Below, in pieces: positions 35,757-42,868 of a DNA stretch of 63,838 bases. Both the position numbers and the translations under genes were made by a program. The notes below the pieces were generated by a model. It saw only the letters and a program-made list of their open reading frames with translations. It was not told where the DNA came from and made no database searches. Position 1 is the stretch's first letter. Each line of letters begins with the position of its first letter. Source of the stretch: an uncultured Clostridia bacterium (GTDB lineage Bacteria; Bacillota; Clostridia; Oscillospirales; CAG-272); the NCBI GenBank assembly GCA_947624995.1, contig CANQMS010000010.1, positions 1 through 63,838 on the forward strand, read 5' to 3'.

Positions 35757-36854
35757 TTACGGCTCCGGGCGCGCAGTCCCGCCGACGAGCCGTTCAAACT
35801 CAGGGTCCGTGCAAAGAAAGCCGTACCGCCCGTCCGATCTTATCTCGCCGCGCCAGTACTCAGCCTCGGACCCGTCCCTCTCCCCGATCTCGCACGACGC
35901 GGACGAAACGAATATGCTCGTATACCGCCTTTTCCCGGGCGCCTCCGCATCGTATGCCTCCGCGTGCCGCAGCGCATCTTTTATGTGTGAAAGCGTCCTT
36001 TCGGCGTCGCCGACGGACGCGCACGATTCCGCCGCCTGCATGTGCGCGTATGCAAGATCCTGATGATGGTCAAGGCAGTTCCCGTCACATAGGACCGTTT
36101 CCCACAGGCGTATAGCCGCCTCGCACGCAAAGATCCTCTCCTCCGCGGAACCGTATTCGCCGTCAAGTATGTTTATGGCGGCAAGATCTATGTACGCGAG
36201 CGTGTTTTTGTGCTTCCGCTCCCTGCCGAGATGCTTGTTCTTCTCCGTGAAATACGCGCCCTCGAGCAGTTCCTCGCGGCACGCGAACAGCGTTCCCGCC
36301 ATGTTCGCGTACCTGACCGCGGCATCCTCGTCGGCGCACGGGTACCCTTCCCGCCCGTATGTATATGTCAGAAGCTGTATCGCTCCGGCGCGTATGTCGT
36401 TGTCCGTACAGTCCTCGAGTATCCGCTCGCATATGTCGATCACGCGGCGCGCGCTTTCGGCGTCACCGTCGGTCGGCTCCGACGTATACGGCAGCGACCG
36501 CCACAGCGCGTGCGCAAGGCTGTGAAGGCAGCGGAAGCTGCCCGGATATTTTGCCGCCGCTTCCTCCCACAGCGCGAGGTCGAGTTCGAGCTCGCCCTCG
36601 GCGACGAGACGCTCGCTTCTCGCGATATATGCCTCTGTCTCCGCCGCTTCGTTCGCTGCATCCCGGTCAAACAGCTCGTCCGTCGTGATGCCGAAAAAAT
36701 TCGCTATCGGCACGATAAGCGAAACGTCCGGCATGGCGTTGTTGTTTTCCCATTTCGATATAGACTGCGGCGATATCCGCAGATACGATGCCAGCTTTTC
36801 CTGCGTCATGCCGTGCGCCTGCCGCAGCTTTTTTATTTTTTCACCGATAGTCAA
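35757..36854 (-). CDS. XRE-family regulator with TPR-like C-terminus
   Basis: A 365-residue protein. The first ~65 residues are a Cro/CI helix-turn-helix (IGEKIKKLRQAHGMTQEKLA, SPQSISKWENNNAMPD, ANFFGITTDELF). The rest is alpha-helical with TPR-like pairs, including repeats around residues 90-120, 190-240 and 265-300. Such proteins often sense a peptide or small ligand and control neighbouring genes, but no target is evident here. I choose the TTG at 36854 (start TIGEKIK) because GGAGG lies eight bases upstream; an earlier TTG at 36860 is only two bases from it. A promoter is at 36892-36920. Confidence 0.82.
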   Translation of the reverse strand: MTIGEKIKKLRQAHGMTQEKLASYLRISPQSISKWENNNAMPDVSLIVPIANFFGITTDELFDRDAANEAAETEAYIARSERLVAEGELELDLALWEEAAAKYPGSFRCLHSLAHALWRSLPYTSEPTDGDAESARRVIDICERILEDCTDNDIRAGAIQLLTYTYGREGYPCADEDAAVRYANMAGTLFACREELLEGAYFTEKNKHLGRERKHKNTLAYIDLAAINILDGEYGSAEERIFACEAAIRLWETVLCDGNCLDHHQDLAYAHMQAAESCASVGDAERTLSHIKDALRHAEAYDAEAPGKRRYTSIFVSSASCEIGERDGSEAEYWRGEIRSDGRYGFLCTDPEFERLVGGTARPEP

Positions 36855-36891
36855 CGGCAATACCTCCGCAAGAAATTGTATTTACGGCTTT

Positions 36892-36920
36892 ATTATACAC
36901 CTCCCCGCCGCCGAAGGCAA
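36892..36920 (-). promoter_or_regulatory. Sigma-A promoter of the XRE-TPR gene
   Basis: On the minus strand TTGCCT (36915-36920), 17 bases, TATAAT (36892-36897), with a leader of about 32 bases. Confidence 0.65.
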
Positions 36921-36980
36921 TATCGGAATATACCCGTGACCGAACAGGCAGGGCGTACAAAACCGTCCGCATAAGACACA

Positions 36981-36999
36981 GGGCGCCGCGAGGGCGCCC
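36981..36999. terminator. Hairpin downstream of tRNA-Gln(UUG)
   Basis: GGGCGCC pairs with GGCGCCC across a five-base loop. It lies nine bases beyond the tRNA 3' end. The T run is on the plus strand (TTTTT after 36999), so its strength as a minus-strand terminator is uncertain. Confidence 0.5.
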
Positions 37000-37007
37000 T
37001 TTTTCGT

Positions 37008-37078
37008 CTGGGATAGCAGGATTCGAACCTGCAATGAAAGAGTCAAAGTCTTTTGTGTTGCCATTACACCATATCCCA
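37008..37078 (-). tRNA. tRNA-Gln (anticodon UUG)
   Basis: A 71-base tRNA with acceptor stem TGGGATA/TATCCCA and discriminator G, both typical of glutamine tRNA. The anticodon stem AAAGA/TCTTT closes the loop CTTTGAC, giving TTG at positions 34-36. The T arm is GCAGGTTCGAATCCTGC. CCA is not encoded. Confidence 0.96.
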
Positions 37079-37091
37079 ATGTTTGAAGAAC

Positions 37092-37151
37092 ATTGTATTT
37101 TCGAAGAAAATTGTATGTGCGAAGAAGATTGTATGTGCGGAGAACATTGTA
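37092..37151 (-). repeat. Four tandem -10 boxes at 18-base spacing before tRNA-Gln(UUG)
   Basis: The minus-strand hexamer TACAAT occurs at 37146-37151, 37128-37133, 37110-37115 and 37092-37097, exactly 18 bases apart, inside an 18-base tandem repeat with few differences. The first belongs to a consensus promoter (see 37146-37174). The later three have no strong -35 box. Confidence 0.85.
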
Positions 37152-37174
37152 TCACAAACGGCGGTCCGTGTCAA
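37146..37174 (-). promoter_or_regulatory. Sigma-A promoter of tRNA-Gln(UUG)
   Basis: On the minus strand TTGACA (37169-37174), 17 bases, TACAAT (37146-37151). The -35 box lies within the last codons of the upstream channel gene, and the -10 box just after its stop. Confidence 0.8.
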
Positions 37175-37826
37175 GATTGTCTATCCTGACGCGCGGGAGG
37201 CTCCAGCGGAACCGCGCAGCCAAAAGACGTATCGCGACCACCGCCGTCATCGCCGCAAACGTAGACACCGCCGTCTCTGCACCGGCACGCCCCGCGGCGT
37301 AGTATATGACGCTGCCCGCTATGGACGCGAGCGCGTATATGTGCTTTCTGAACACGTACGGCGTCGAATCCGTCATCATGTCGCGCAGTATTCCGCCGCC
37401 GACTCCGGTCAGCATACCGATGCATATCGCGAGGACGGGATTGTCCCCGTAGCCCGCCGCGATCGCGCCCTCTGTCCCCATGACCGAAAAGGCGGCGAGT
37501 CCGACGGCATCGAATATGCCGTTGACGGCTTCTATATGGTCCCGCAGCGTGTGATACGTCTTCCTTTTGCAGTACGCGATCACGAAAACGGTGACGGATG
37601 TGAGCGCCGCCGTGCCGAGCACATACAGATTTAAAAATATCGCCGGCGGCGTCTGCCCGATAAGGACATCGCGCAAGATCCCGCCGCCAGTCGCCGTGAT
37701 GCACCCTATGAACAGCACTCCGAACGCGTCAAGACCGCGGTCTATCGCCGTCAGCGACCCGGAAACGGAAAACGCGACCGTTCCGATCAGCTCCGTTATA
37801 AGTAATACGATCTCCGTGACAGACAT
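37152..37826 (-). CDS. TRIC-family (UPF0126) cation channel/transporter
   Basis: A 224-residue membrane protein with seven predicted spans and two inverted halves, each carrying the family's GGGILRD motif (TATGGGILRDVL and GVGGGILRDMM). Bacterial TRIC homologues form trimeric monovalent-cation channels; some, such as YadS, have been called glycine transporters, so the substrate is open. The start is the ATG at 37826 after GGGGGCGC. A promoter is at 37857-37884. The 3' end overlaps the tRNA-Gln promoter, so readthrough may add to tRNA expression. Confidence 0.9.
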   Translation of the reverse strand: MSVTEIVLLITELIGTVAFSVSGSLTAIDRGLDAFGVLFIGCITATGGGILRDVLIGQTPPAIFLNLYVLGTAALTSVTVFVIAYCKRKTYHTLRDHIEAVNGIFDAVGLAAFSVMGTEGAIAAGYGDNPVLAICIGMLTGVGGGILRDMMTDSTPYVFRKHIYALASIAGSVIYYAAGRAGAETAVSTFAAMTAVVAIRLLAARFRWSLPRVRIDNLDTDRRL

Positions 37827-37856
37827 GATGCGCCCCCGAATTTGCGTTCCGTATAT

Positions 37857-37884
37857 ATTCTAATCAAATGCGGCGAAATGTCAA
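37857..37884 (-). promoter_or_regulatory. Probable promoter of the TRIC-family gene
   Basis: On the minus strand TTGACA (37879-37884), 16 bases, TAGAAT (37857-37862). A second TTGACA lies nine bases further upstream. Confidence 0.55.
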
Positions 37885-37968
37885 TATGTCAATCATTTTT
37901 TCTTTTTGTTTCTTTCCGTGATTTTATTTCCGGTGGTTTTATTTCACTCATTTCCTCTCCTCTTCGGC

Positions 37969-37997
37969 TTGATTTTTTGTCCGAATACGGTTATAAT
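37969..37997 (+). promoter_or_regulatory. Sigma-A promoter of thrB
   Basis: TTGATT (37969-37974), 17 bases, TATAAT (37992-37997); the thrB ATG at 38038 lies about 34 bases after the expected start. Confidence 0.75.
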
Positions 37998-38037
37998 ATT
38001 TTCGCATCGGCAAAAAAAGAAAGCGAAGCGTGATTTT

Positions 38038-38967
38038 ATGTTTACCGTAAGAGTACCCGCGACGAGCGCCAATATGGGTCCGTGCTTTGACTGCGCGGGC
38101 ATGGCGCTCTCGATATATAATGAAATAACCGTTCTTTCCGGCGACGAATGTACGTCCGACGCACCGTTTCTGATCCGCAGCGAGAGCTGCATCGACCCGC
38201 GCATCGAGGCGGAGCAGCCGATCCCCTGCGACGGGACAAACCTCATTTACACAACGATAAAATGGTTTGCCGAGCACACCGGTGTAAATCTCCCGAAATT
38301 CGAGCTTCGTCAGCGCGACAGCATCCCGCTCGCGCGCGGACTCGGCAGCAGCGCCGCCTGCATAACAGGCGGACTTCTGATCGCGAACCGTCTGTGCAAA
38401 ACGCAGCTTCCCGTCTCCGAGCTTCTTGACATGGCGGTAAGGCTCGAAGGGCACCCCGACAATGTCGCCCCCGCGTTTCTCGGCGAAATGGTCGTCGGCG
38501 CGCTCGAGGGGAAGCGCTTCGAGTACATACGCATCCCGCTGCCGGAGGAACTCGAATTCACCGTCCTTGTGCCGGATTTCCCGCTCCTGACGGATGAGGC
38601 GCGCCGCGTCCTGCCCGCGTCATACAGCCGCGAGCAGGCTGTCTTCAACACGTCGCGCTCGGCGCTGCTCGTCGGCGCACTCCTGACAAAGAGGTTTGAC
38701 GTTCTGTCCGCCGCGATGCGCGACAGGCTCCATCAACCGTACCGCGGACGCCTCGTCCACGGCATGGACGGCATAATAGACGCGGCACAGAACGCCGGGG
38801 CATACGGCGGCTTTCTCAGCGGTGCCGGTCCCTCCGTCATGGTCGTCTCCCCGCGCGGCAAAAACGTCGCCTCCGAGCTCGAGCTCTACTGCCGCTCGCT
38901 CGGTCCGTACTGGTACGTCTCCCCCGTCGCCCCCGACCGTCACGGCGCCGTTGTCGAGGAGAAATAA
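38038..38967 (+). CDS. thrB: Homoserine kinase
   Basis: GHMP-family kinase that phosphorylates L-homoserine in threonine synthesis. It has 309 residues from the ATG at 38038. Motif 1 is VPATSANMGPCFDCAGMAL, the ATP-binding motif 2 is PLARGLGSSAACITGG, and motif 3 is GAYGGFLSGAGPSVM. An in-frame start at 37906 would run through the promoter (37969-37997) and is rejected. No strong ribosome-binding site is visible. Neighbouring thrA and thrC are absent, so it is a single-gene unit. Confidence 0.94.
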   Translation: MFTVRVPATSANMGPCFDCAGMALSIYNEITVLSGDECTSDAPFLIRSESCIDPRIEAEQPIPCDGTNLIYTTIKWFAEHTGVNLPKFELRQRDSIPLARGLGSSAACITGGLLIANRLCKTQLPVSELLDMAVRLEGHPDNVAPAFLGEMVVGALEGKRFEYIRIPLPEELEFTVLVPDFPLLTDEARRVLPASYSREQAVFNTSRSALLVGALLTKRFDVLSAAMRDRLHQPYRGRLVHGMDGIIDAAQNAGAYGGFLSGAGPSVMVVSPRGKNVASELELYCRSLGPYWYVSPVAPDRHGAVVEEK

Positions 38968-38994
38968 AGAATATTTATATAGCTTTGGAAGAAG

Positions 38995-39066
38995 TTATTT
39001 GATTGCCTCCGTTGTCAGCTTTTTCGGAATCGTTTCTTTCTCCCCGCGAGGCTCCGCAGGCTTCAT
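38995..39066 (-). CDS. Micro-ORF in the tRNA-linked repeat (copy A)
   Basis: Twenty-three codons beginning MKPAEPRGEKETIPKKLTT and ending in TAA, with GGAGG seven bases before the ATG. Copy B at 39207 encodes the similar MKPAEPRGTKETIPIKLTT and then stays open to 39067, directly before the ATG of copy A. The good ribosome site and conserved peptide make translation possible; a non-coding repeat that happens to be open is an equal reading. Function unknown. Confidence 0.3.
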   Translation of the reverse strand: MKPAEPRGEKETIPKKLTTEAIK

Positions 39067-39207
39067 TCACCAACCTCCGCAGTAAAAAATGAGGTCGCCC
39101 TTTAGGCGACCCCATTTTTTACTGCGGAAGAAGGGATTTGATTGCCTCCTTGTTGTTAGCTTTATCGGAATCGTTTCTTTCGTCCCGCGAGGCTCCGCAG
39201 GTTTCAT
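39067..39207 (-). CDS. Micro-ORF in the tRNA-linked repeat (copy B)
   Basis: Forty-six codons starting MKPAEPRGTKETIPIKLTT, with a weaker GGAAG site. Compared with copy A it is shifted in frame after LTT by a two-base difference, so it reads through the second tRNA relic and hairpin and stops at TGA one base before the ATG of copy A. That makes a functional product less likely. Confidence 0.2.
   Translation of the reverse strand: MKPAEPRGTKETIPIKLTTRRQSNPFFRSKKWGRLKGDLIFYCGGW
39075..39129. terminator. Long hairpin of repeat copy A
   Basis: Arms of 25 bases (39075-39099 and 39105-39129) that differ at two positions and include a CTCCGCAG/CTGCGGAA end copied from the tRNA acceptor. Six T or six A flank the GC core, so it can terminate in either direction. 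Confidence 0.7.
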
Positions 39208-39214
39208 TCACACT

Positions 39215-39269
39215 CTTCCGCAGAAAAAGATAGGCACCGCTTCGCGGTGCCTATCTTTTTCTGCGGAAG
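39215..39269 (-). terminator. Hairpin spanning the 3' end of tRNA-Gln(CUG)
   Basis: A perfect 26-base-pair stem (39215-39240 with 39244-39269, loop TTC). The arm nearer the gene includes the last nine bases of the tRNA. It likely acts as the tRNA terminator, with five T on the minus strand inside the distal arm. Confidence 0.75.
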
Positions 39270-39331
39270 AAGGATTTGAACCCTCACAAACAGAGTCAGA
39301 GTCTGTCGTGCTGCCATTACACAATTCCGCA
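39261..39331 (-). tRNA. tRNA-Gln (anticodon CUG)
   Basis: A 71-base tRNA with acceptor TGCGGAA/TTCCGCA and discriminator G. Anticodon stem ACAGA/TCTGT closes the loop CTCTGAC, giving CTG. The T arm is GAGGGTTCAAATCCTTC with mismatches at its base. CCA is not encoded. Confidence 0.95.
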
Positions 39332-39353
39332 ATATTCTCTTGACGTGTCTGTT

Positions 39354-39383
39354 ATTATATCACGGTGTATCTTTGTTTGTCAA
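39354..39383 (-). promoter_or_regulatory. Sigma-A promoter of tRNA-Gln(CUG)
   Basis: On the minus strand TTGACA (39378-39383), 18 bases, TATAAT (39354-39359), about 23 bases before the tRNA 5' end. Confidence 0.8.
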
Positions 39384-39450
39384 TACGTTTTTGCAAAAAA
39401 TCTTCGCTTTTCCGATCGTGTCGTCTGAATAAATTTTTTTGCACCCCCTC

Positions 39451-39479
39451 TTGACAAATATTTTCTTGTGTGATATCAT
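39451..39479 (+). promoter_or_regulatory. Sigma-A promoter of the ABC-2 exporter operon
   Basis: TTGACA (39451-39456), 17 bases, TATCAT (39474-39479). The sequence GTGATATCAT is repeated directly after itself (39470-39479 and 39481-39490), a possible operator. Confidence 0.7.
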
Positions 39480-39512
39480 TGTGATATCATAAGAATAGCA
39501 AGGGTCAAATGC

Positions 39513-39785
39513 GTGGAATTTATATTTGAACTGCTGCTCGACATTTTCTTTGAAGGCACGGAGGAGGTCGCGAAAAGCCGCACCGCACCGGCGGCGCTGC
39601 GCGTCGCCGCGGTCGCCGTTTTTTCGGCAGTCTCCCTCGCGTTCGTCGGGCTCATCGTCTTTCTGACATTTCTGCTCGCGGCGGCGGGGCAGTACATGTT
39701 CGCGGTCATCATCGGCGTGATCGGAGCCGTTTTTGCCTTCTTTGCCGTCAAAAAAATCGTCACTTTTATTCATCCGCACACCTGA
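39513..39785 (+). CDS. Small two-span membrane protein
   Basis: A 90-residue protein with an acidic amphipathic N-terminus (FELLLDIFFEGTEEVAKS) and two hydrophobic spans at about 30-55 and 58-84. The start is a GTG at 39513 with AAGGG about eight bases upstream. I do not recognise the family. It is the first gene after the promoter and is followed 11 bases later by the ABC ATPase, so it is probably an accessory part of that exporter. Confidence 0.65.
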   Translation: MEFIFELLLDIFFEGTEEVAKSRTAPAALRVAAVAVFSAVSLAFVGLIVFLTFLLAAAGQYMFAVIIGVIGAVFAFFAVKKIVTFIHPHT

Positions 39786-39796
39786 AAGGAGTTTTT

Positions 39797-40690
39797 ATGG
39801 AGCTTGAATTCAAGGATATCAAAAAGAGTTTTGGCGAAAAACTCGTGCTCGACGGCGTGTCGTTTTCCGCCGCGAGCGGGCGCGCATTCGGTCTGCTCGG
39901 CAGAAACGGCGCCGGTAAAACGACCTCGATCCGGATACTCATGAACGTCTTCCCGGCGGACGGCGGCATGATCCTGCTCGACGGAAAACAGATCGACTAC
40001 AAGTCGGTGAGCTTCGGCTACCTTCCCGAAGAGCGCGGGCTCTATCCGAAGAAGAAAATTTCCGACCAGCTCGTCTACTTCGCGCAGCTCCACGGGATGT
40101 GCCGCACGGACGCCGTCCGTGCCGTCGACTACTGGCTCGGCAGGCTCGGGATGACGGAATACAAAACGAAGCGCCTCGACACGCTCTCAAAGGGCAACCA
40201 GCAAAAAATACAGCTCATAACGGCGCTCGCGCACGACCCCGACATCGTCATCCTCGACGAGCCGTTTTCCGGGCTCGACCCCGTTAACGCGCGCCTTTTG
40301 AAGGACGTCGTCCTCGAGGTCATAGAGCGCGGGAAGCTTGTGCTGTTCTCGAGCCACCAGATGAACTACATCGAGGAATTCTGCGACTCGATCGCGATAC
40401 TCCACGGCGGGCGCGTCGTTCTGGCGGGCGAGCTGCGCGAGATCAAGCACTCGTACCCGCGCAACCGCCTGACGGTCCGCTCGCGGGACGCCGAGCGCAT
40501 CCGCGCCGACCTACGGCTGAGCGGTGACATCGCGGTCGACACCGACGAGAGCGGCGCGCTCACCGTCACGCTCCCGTCGCCCGAGCTGAAGGGCAGCGTT
40601 ATGGCGCGCCTGACGGAAACCTACGACATCGACGGGATATACGTCACCGAGCCGTCGCTCGGCGACATCTTCGTCGAGTACGCATCCTGA
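39797..40690 (+). CDS. ABC-2 exporter ATP-binding protein (NatA-like)
   Basis: A 297-residue ATPase. Walker A is GRNGAGKTTS (about residues 34-43), the signature motif reads LSKGNQQK in place of LSGGQ, Walker B is IVILDEPFSGLD, and the H-loop histidine is in LFSSHQM. The ~70-residue C-terminal extension is typical of NatA/CcmA-type exporters. Together with the permease that follows it should export sodium, a drug or a lipid-like compound; the substrate cannot be read from sequence. GAAAGGAG precedes the ATG. Confidence 0.93.
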   Translation: MELEFKDIKKSFGEKLVLDGVSFSAASGRAFGLLGRNGAGKTTSIRILMNVFPADGGMILLDGKQIDYKSVSFGYLPEERGLYPKKKISDQLVYFAQLHGMCRTDAVRAVDYWLGRLGMTEYKTKRLDTLSKGNQQKIQLITALAHDPDIVILDEPFSGLDPVNARLLKDVVLEVIERGKLVLFSSHQMNYIEEFCDSIAILHGGRVVLAGELREIKHSYPRNRLTVRSRDAERIRADLRLSGDIAVDTDESGALTVTLPSPELKGSVMARLTETYDIDGIYVTEPSLGDIFVEYAS

Positions 40691-40718
40691 CAAGGAAAGG
40701 AAGGCAAAAGGCAAATTT

Positions 40719-41993
40719 ATGAAACGCTTCCGCACGATACTCGGCTTTGAGCTCCGGGGATATTTCGCAAACAAGGTCTTTATCGGCGTGACGGTCGCGC
40801 TCGCCGTCATCATCGCTGCCGTACTGTTTTTCCCGCGCGTCGCCGGATTTGTCACCGACCTTTTCGGCTCCGAGGACGAGACGCCGGACGACGGCACAGT
40901 CGACCCGGGCGATCTGCCCGTGATGCTGATCTCGGCGCCCGACGAAATAAAAGATACTTTCCTCGGCGCATTCTCGTCCGCATTCGCGGACTATAACGTC
41001 ACGCCCACAGACGCTGACGCGAAAAAGATCGAATCGGCTATCTCGGACGGGAATGCAGAGTGCGCGTTCGTGCTCGCCTCGCCGACGAGCTTCACATACT
41101 ATTCCGCCACGGAACCGCTCTTTGACGACAACCCGTACATGGCGGAGGAGCTTATGCGCTCGCTCTATATCACGGGCACGATGGTCGGCGCAGGTATCTC
41201 TCCGGAGGACGCCGCACAGGTGCTTTCGGTTCCGATAGAGCAAAACACTGTGACGGTCGGCGCATCCGGCGGGGACTATTTCTCCAATCTGATCTACACA
41301 TACATCATGGTCTACGCGCTCTACATCGTCATATTGCTGTACGGTCAGATGGTCGCCTCCTCTGTCGCGACGGAGAAGAGCTCGCGCGCGATGGAGCTCC
41401 TCGTCACGAGCGCGGACCCGGTCTCTATGATGTTCGGAAAGGTGTTCGCCGCATGCATCGCGGGGCTTTCGCAGATCGCCGCCATCTTCGGCACGGCGCT
41501 CGTCTGCTTCGCGATAAACGAAGATCAGTGGGGCAACAACATGATCGTGCGGTCGATCTTCGACATGCCGCTCTCACTCTTGCTCTATATGCTGCTCTTC
41601 TTCCTGCTCGGCTTCCTCGTCTTCGCGTTCATGTTCGGCGCGATAGGATCCACGGTCTCAAAGCTCGAGGAACTGAACACCGTCTCGACGCCCGTCGTGA
41701 TGCTGTTCGTCGTCGGACTGATCGTCGTCGTTATCGCCATGTCGACCGGGGATATAGACTCGCCTCTGATGCGCGTCTGCTCATACATCCCGTTCACCTC
41801 GCCGATGGCGATGTTTACCCGGATCGCGATGAGCACTGTTCCGTCGTGGGAGATAGCCGTCTCGGTCGCGATCCTCGCCGTCTCCGTCTTTGTCATCGGA
41901 TATATTTCCGCAAAGATATACCGCATGGGCGTGCTTTTGTACGGCACCCCGCCGAAGCCCTCGGCGATCATCAAAGCGCTGCGAAATCAGTAA
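40719..41993 (+). CDS. ABC-2 type permease (NatB-like)
   Basis: A 424-residue permease with a first membrane span (about 20-43), a ~140-residue external domain, and a six-span C-terminal block from about 190 (LIYTYIMVYALYIVILLYGQMVASSVATEKSSR in two parts). The TEKSSRAMELLVTSADP segment after the first span of that block is typical of ABC-2 NatB/YhaP-type proteins. It follows its ATPase by 28 bases and ends at a bidirectional terminator at 41996-42038. Confidence 0.9.
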   Translation: MKRFRTILGFELRGYFANKVFIGVTVALAVIIAAVLFFPRVAGFVTDLFGSEDETPDDGTVDPGDLPVMLISAPDEIKDTFLGAFSSAFADYNVTPTDADAKKIESAISDGNAECAFVLASPTSFTYYSATEPLFDDNPYMAEELMRSLYITGTMVGAGISPEDAAQVLSVPIEQNTVTVGASGGDYFSNLIYTYIMVYALYIVILLYGQMVASSVATEKSSRAMELLVTSADPVSMMFGKVFAACIAGLSQIAAIFGTALVCFAINEDQWGNNMIVRSIFDMPLSLLLYMLLFFLLGFLVFAFMFGAIGSTVSKLEELNTVSTPVVMLFVVGLIVVVIAMSTGDIDSPLMRVCSYIPFTSPMAMFTRIAMSTVPSWEIAVSVAILAVSVFVIGYISAKIYRMGVLLYGTPPKPSAIIKALRNQ

Positions 41994-41995
41994 AA

Positions 41996-42038
41996 CAAAA
42001 AAGGCGCGGGGAAAATTTTCTCCGCGCCGTATATTTTT
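41996..42038. terminator. Bidirectional terminator, ABC permease / AIM24
   Basis: GGCGCGG and CCGCGCC arms around an AAAATTTT core (42003-42028). Six A on the left give a T run for the minus strand; the plus side is followed by GTATATTTTTA. Confidence 0.75.
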
Positions 42039-42055
42039 ATGATTCCCTTTCGGGA

Positions 42056-42730
42056 TCATCCTCTCGGGATAAATCCGGAGAGCGCTCCGGCGACCGCGTT
42101 TATCGGCATCGACTGGATATAGACCGAGCCGGGTCCGGTCAGGACCGTGTTGAAGAACCCTTCTCCGCCGAGCAGCTTGTTCTTCAGTCCCGCAACCGTC
42201 TGGATATCCATAGACACGGAAGCCGTCATCGCGGCGAGATATCCCGTGTCCACGATAAGCTGCTGCCCCGGACCGAGGTCGTATCTCTTGCAGAATCCGT
42301 CCACCTCTATGAACGCCGTCCCCATGCCGGACAGCTTCTGCATAATGAATCCCTCTCCGCCGAAGAAGCCCGCGCCGAGCCGCCTCTGAAAGTGTACCGA
42401 GAGCTCAACGCCCGCCTCGGACGCCAAAAATGCCGACTTCTGCGCGATTATCTCGTTGCCGGGCGTGATGTTGAACGCCATTATCGTGCCGGGAAAGCTC
42501 GAAGCGAACGCGATCATCCCGCTGCCGCCGACGGCGGTATATCTGTTTTGGAAGATCGCCTCCCCCGAGAACATACGTCCCATCGCCTTGCCGAAGCCGC
42601 CCGCCGATGTCTCCATCTGCATATTCGGCGACATCCAGCTCATAGAGCCCTTTTCGGTGATGAGTGTTTCGTTCATGTCGGGATAGCAGATCACGACAGG
42701 GAGCGGTTCGCCCAAAATTTCGTATCTCAT
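42056..42730 (-). CDS. AIM24 family protein (TIGR00266)
   Basis: A 224-residue glycine-rich, all-beta protein. Internal repeats of the family are visible: METSAGGFGKAMGRMFSGEAIFQNRYTA in two parts, GMIAFASSFPGTIMAF, then GGEGFIMQKLSGMGTAFIE and GGEGFFNTVLTGPGSVYIQSMP. Distant relatives include the yeast mitochondrial AIM24, but bacterial members have no established function; a role in membrane or stress homeostasis is sometimes proposed. GGAG precedes the ATG and a promoter is at 42764-42792. Confidence 0.9.
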   Translation of the reverse strand: MRYEILGEPLPVVICYPDMNETLITEKGSMSWMSPNMQMETSAGGFGKAMGRMFSGEAIFQNRYTAVGGSGMIAFASSFPGTIMAFNITPGNEIIAQKSAFLASEAGVELSVHFQRRLGAGFFGGEGFIMQKLSGMGTAFIEVDGFCKRYDLGPGQQLIVDTGYLAAMTASVSMDIQTVAGLKNKLLGGEGFFNTVLTGPGSVYIQSMPINAVAGALSGFIPRG

Positions 42731-42763
42731 ATTGCAACTCTCCTTTATACTTTTTATGAAGCT

Positions 42764-42792
42764 ATCATATCACAAAAAATCGTCGCTTGCAA
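42764..42792 (-). promoter_or_regulatory. Sigma-A promoter of the AIM24 gene
   Basis: On the minus strand TTGCAA (42787-42792), 17 bases, TATGAT (42764-42769). Upstream, a GGGACCG/CGGTCCC hairpin (about 42818-42847) separates it from the MscS gene. Confidence 0.7.
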
Positions 42793-42868
42793 TAGTTTTG
42801 GTACAAAATTATCGTGTGGGACCGTGTTTTGCAGATGCGGTCCCGCACGTTTTTCATTTATTCAACAT

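Larger units (their letters stand above)
38987..39260 (-). repeat. Two ~139-bp tandem elements with tRNA-Gln 3'-end relics
   Basis: Downstream of tRNA-Gln(CUG) the sequence repeats twice with a period of 138-140 bases. Each copy holds a piece resembling the tRNA 3' end (GGAAGAAGxxATTTGATTGCC on plus at 38987 and 39125, compared with GGAAGAAGGATTTGA in the tRNA at 39265), a well-conserved ~55-base block with a micro-ORF, and a long hairpin. Differences between copies include both silent and replacement changes in the micro-ORF. Confidence 0.8.

Noticed and set aside
38987-39331. attL/attR sites of an integrated element at tRNA-Gln
   Set aside because: No integrase, excisionase or phage gene is near, and the repeats are only ~139 bases apart, so there is no cargo between them.
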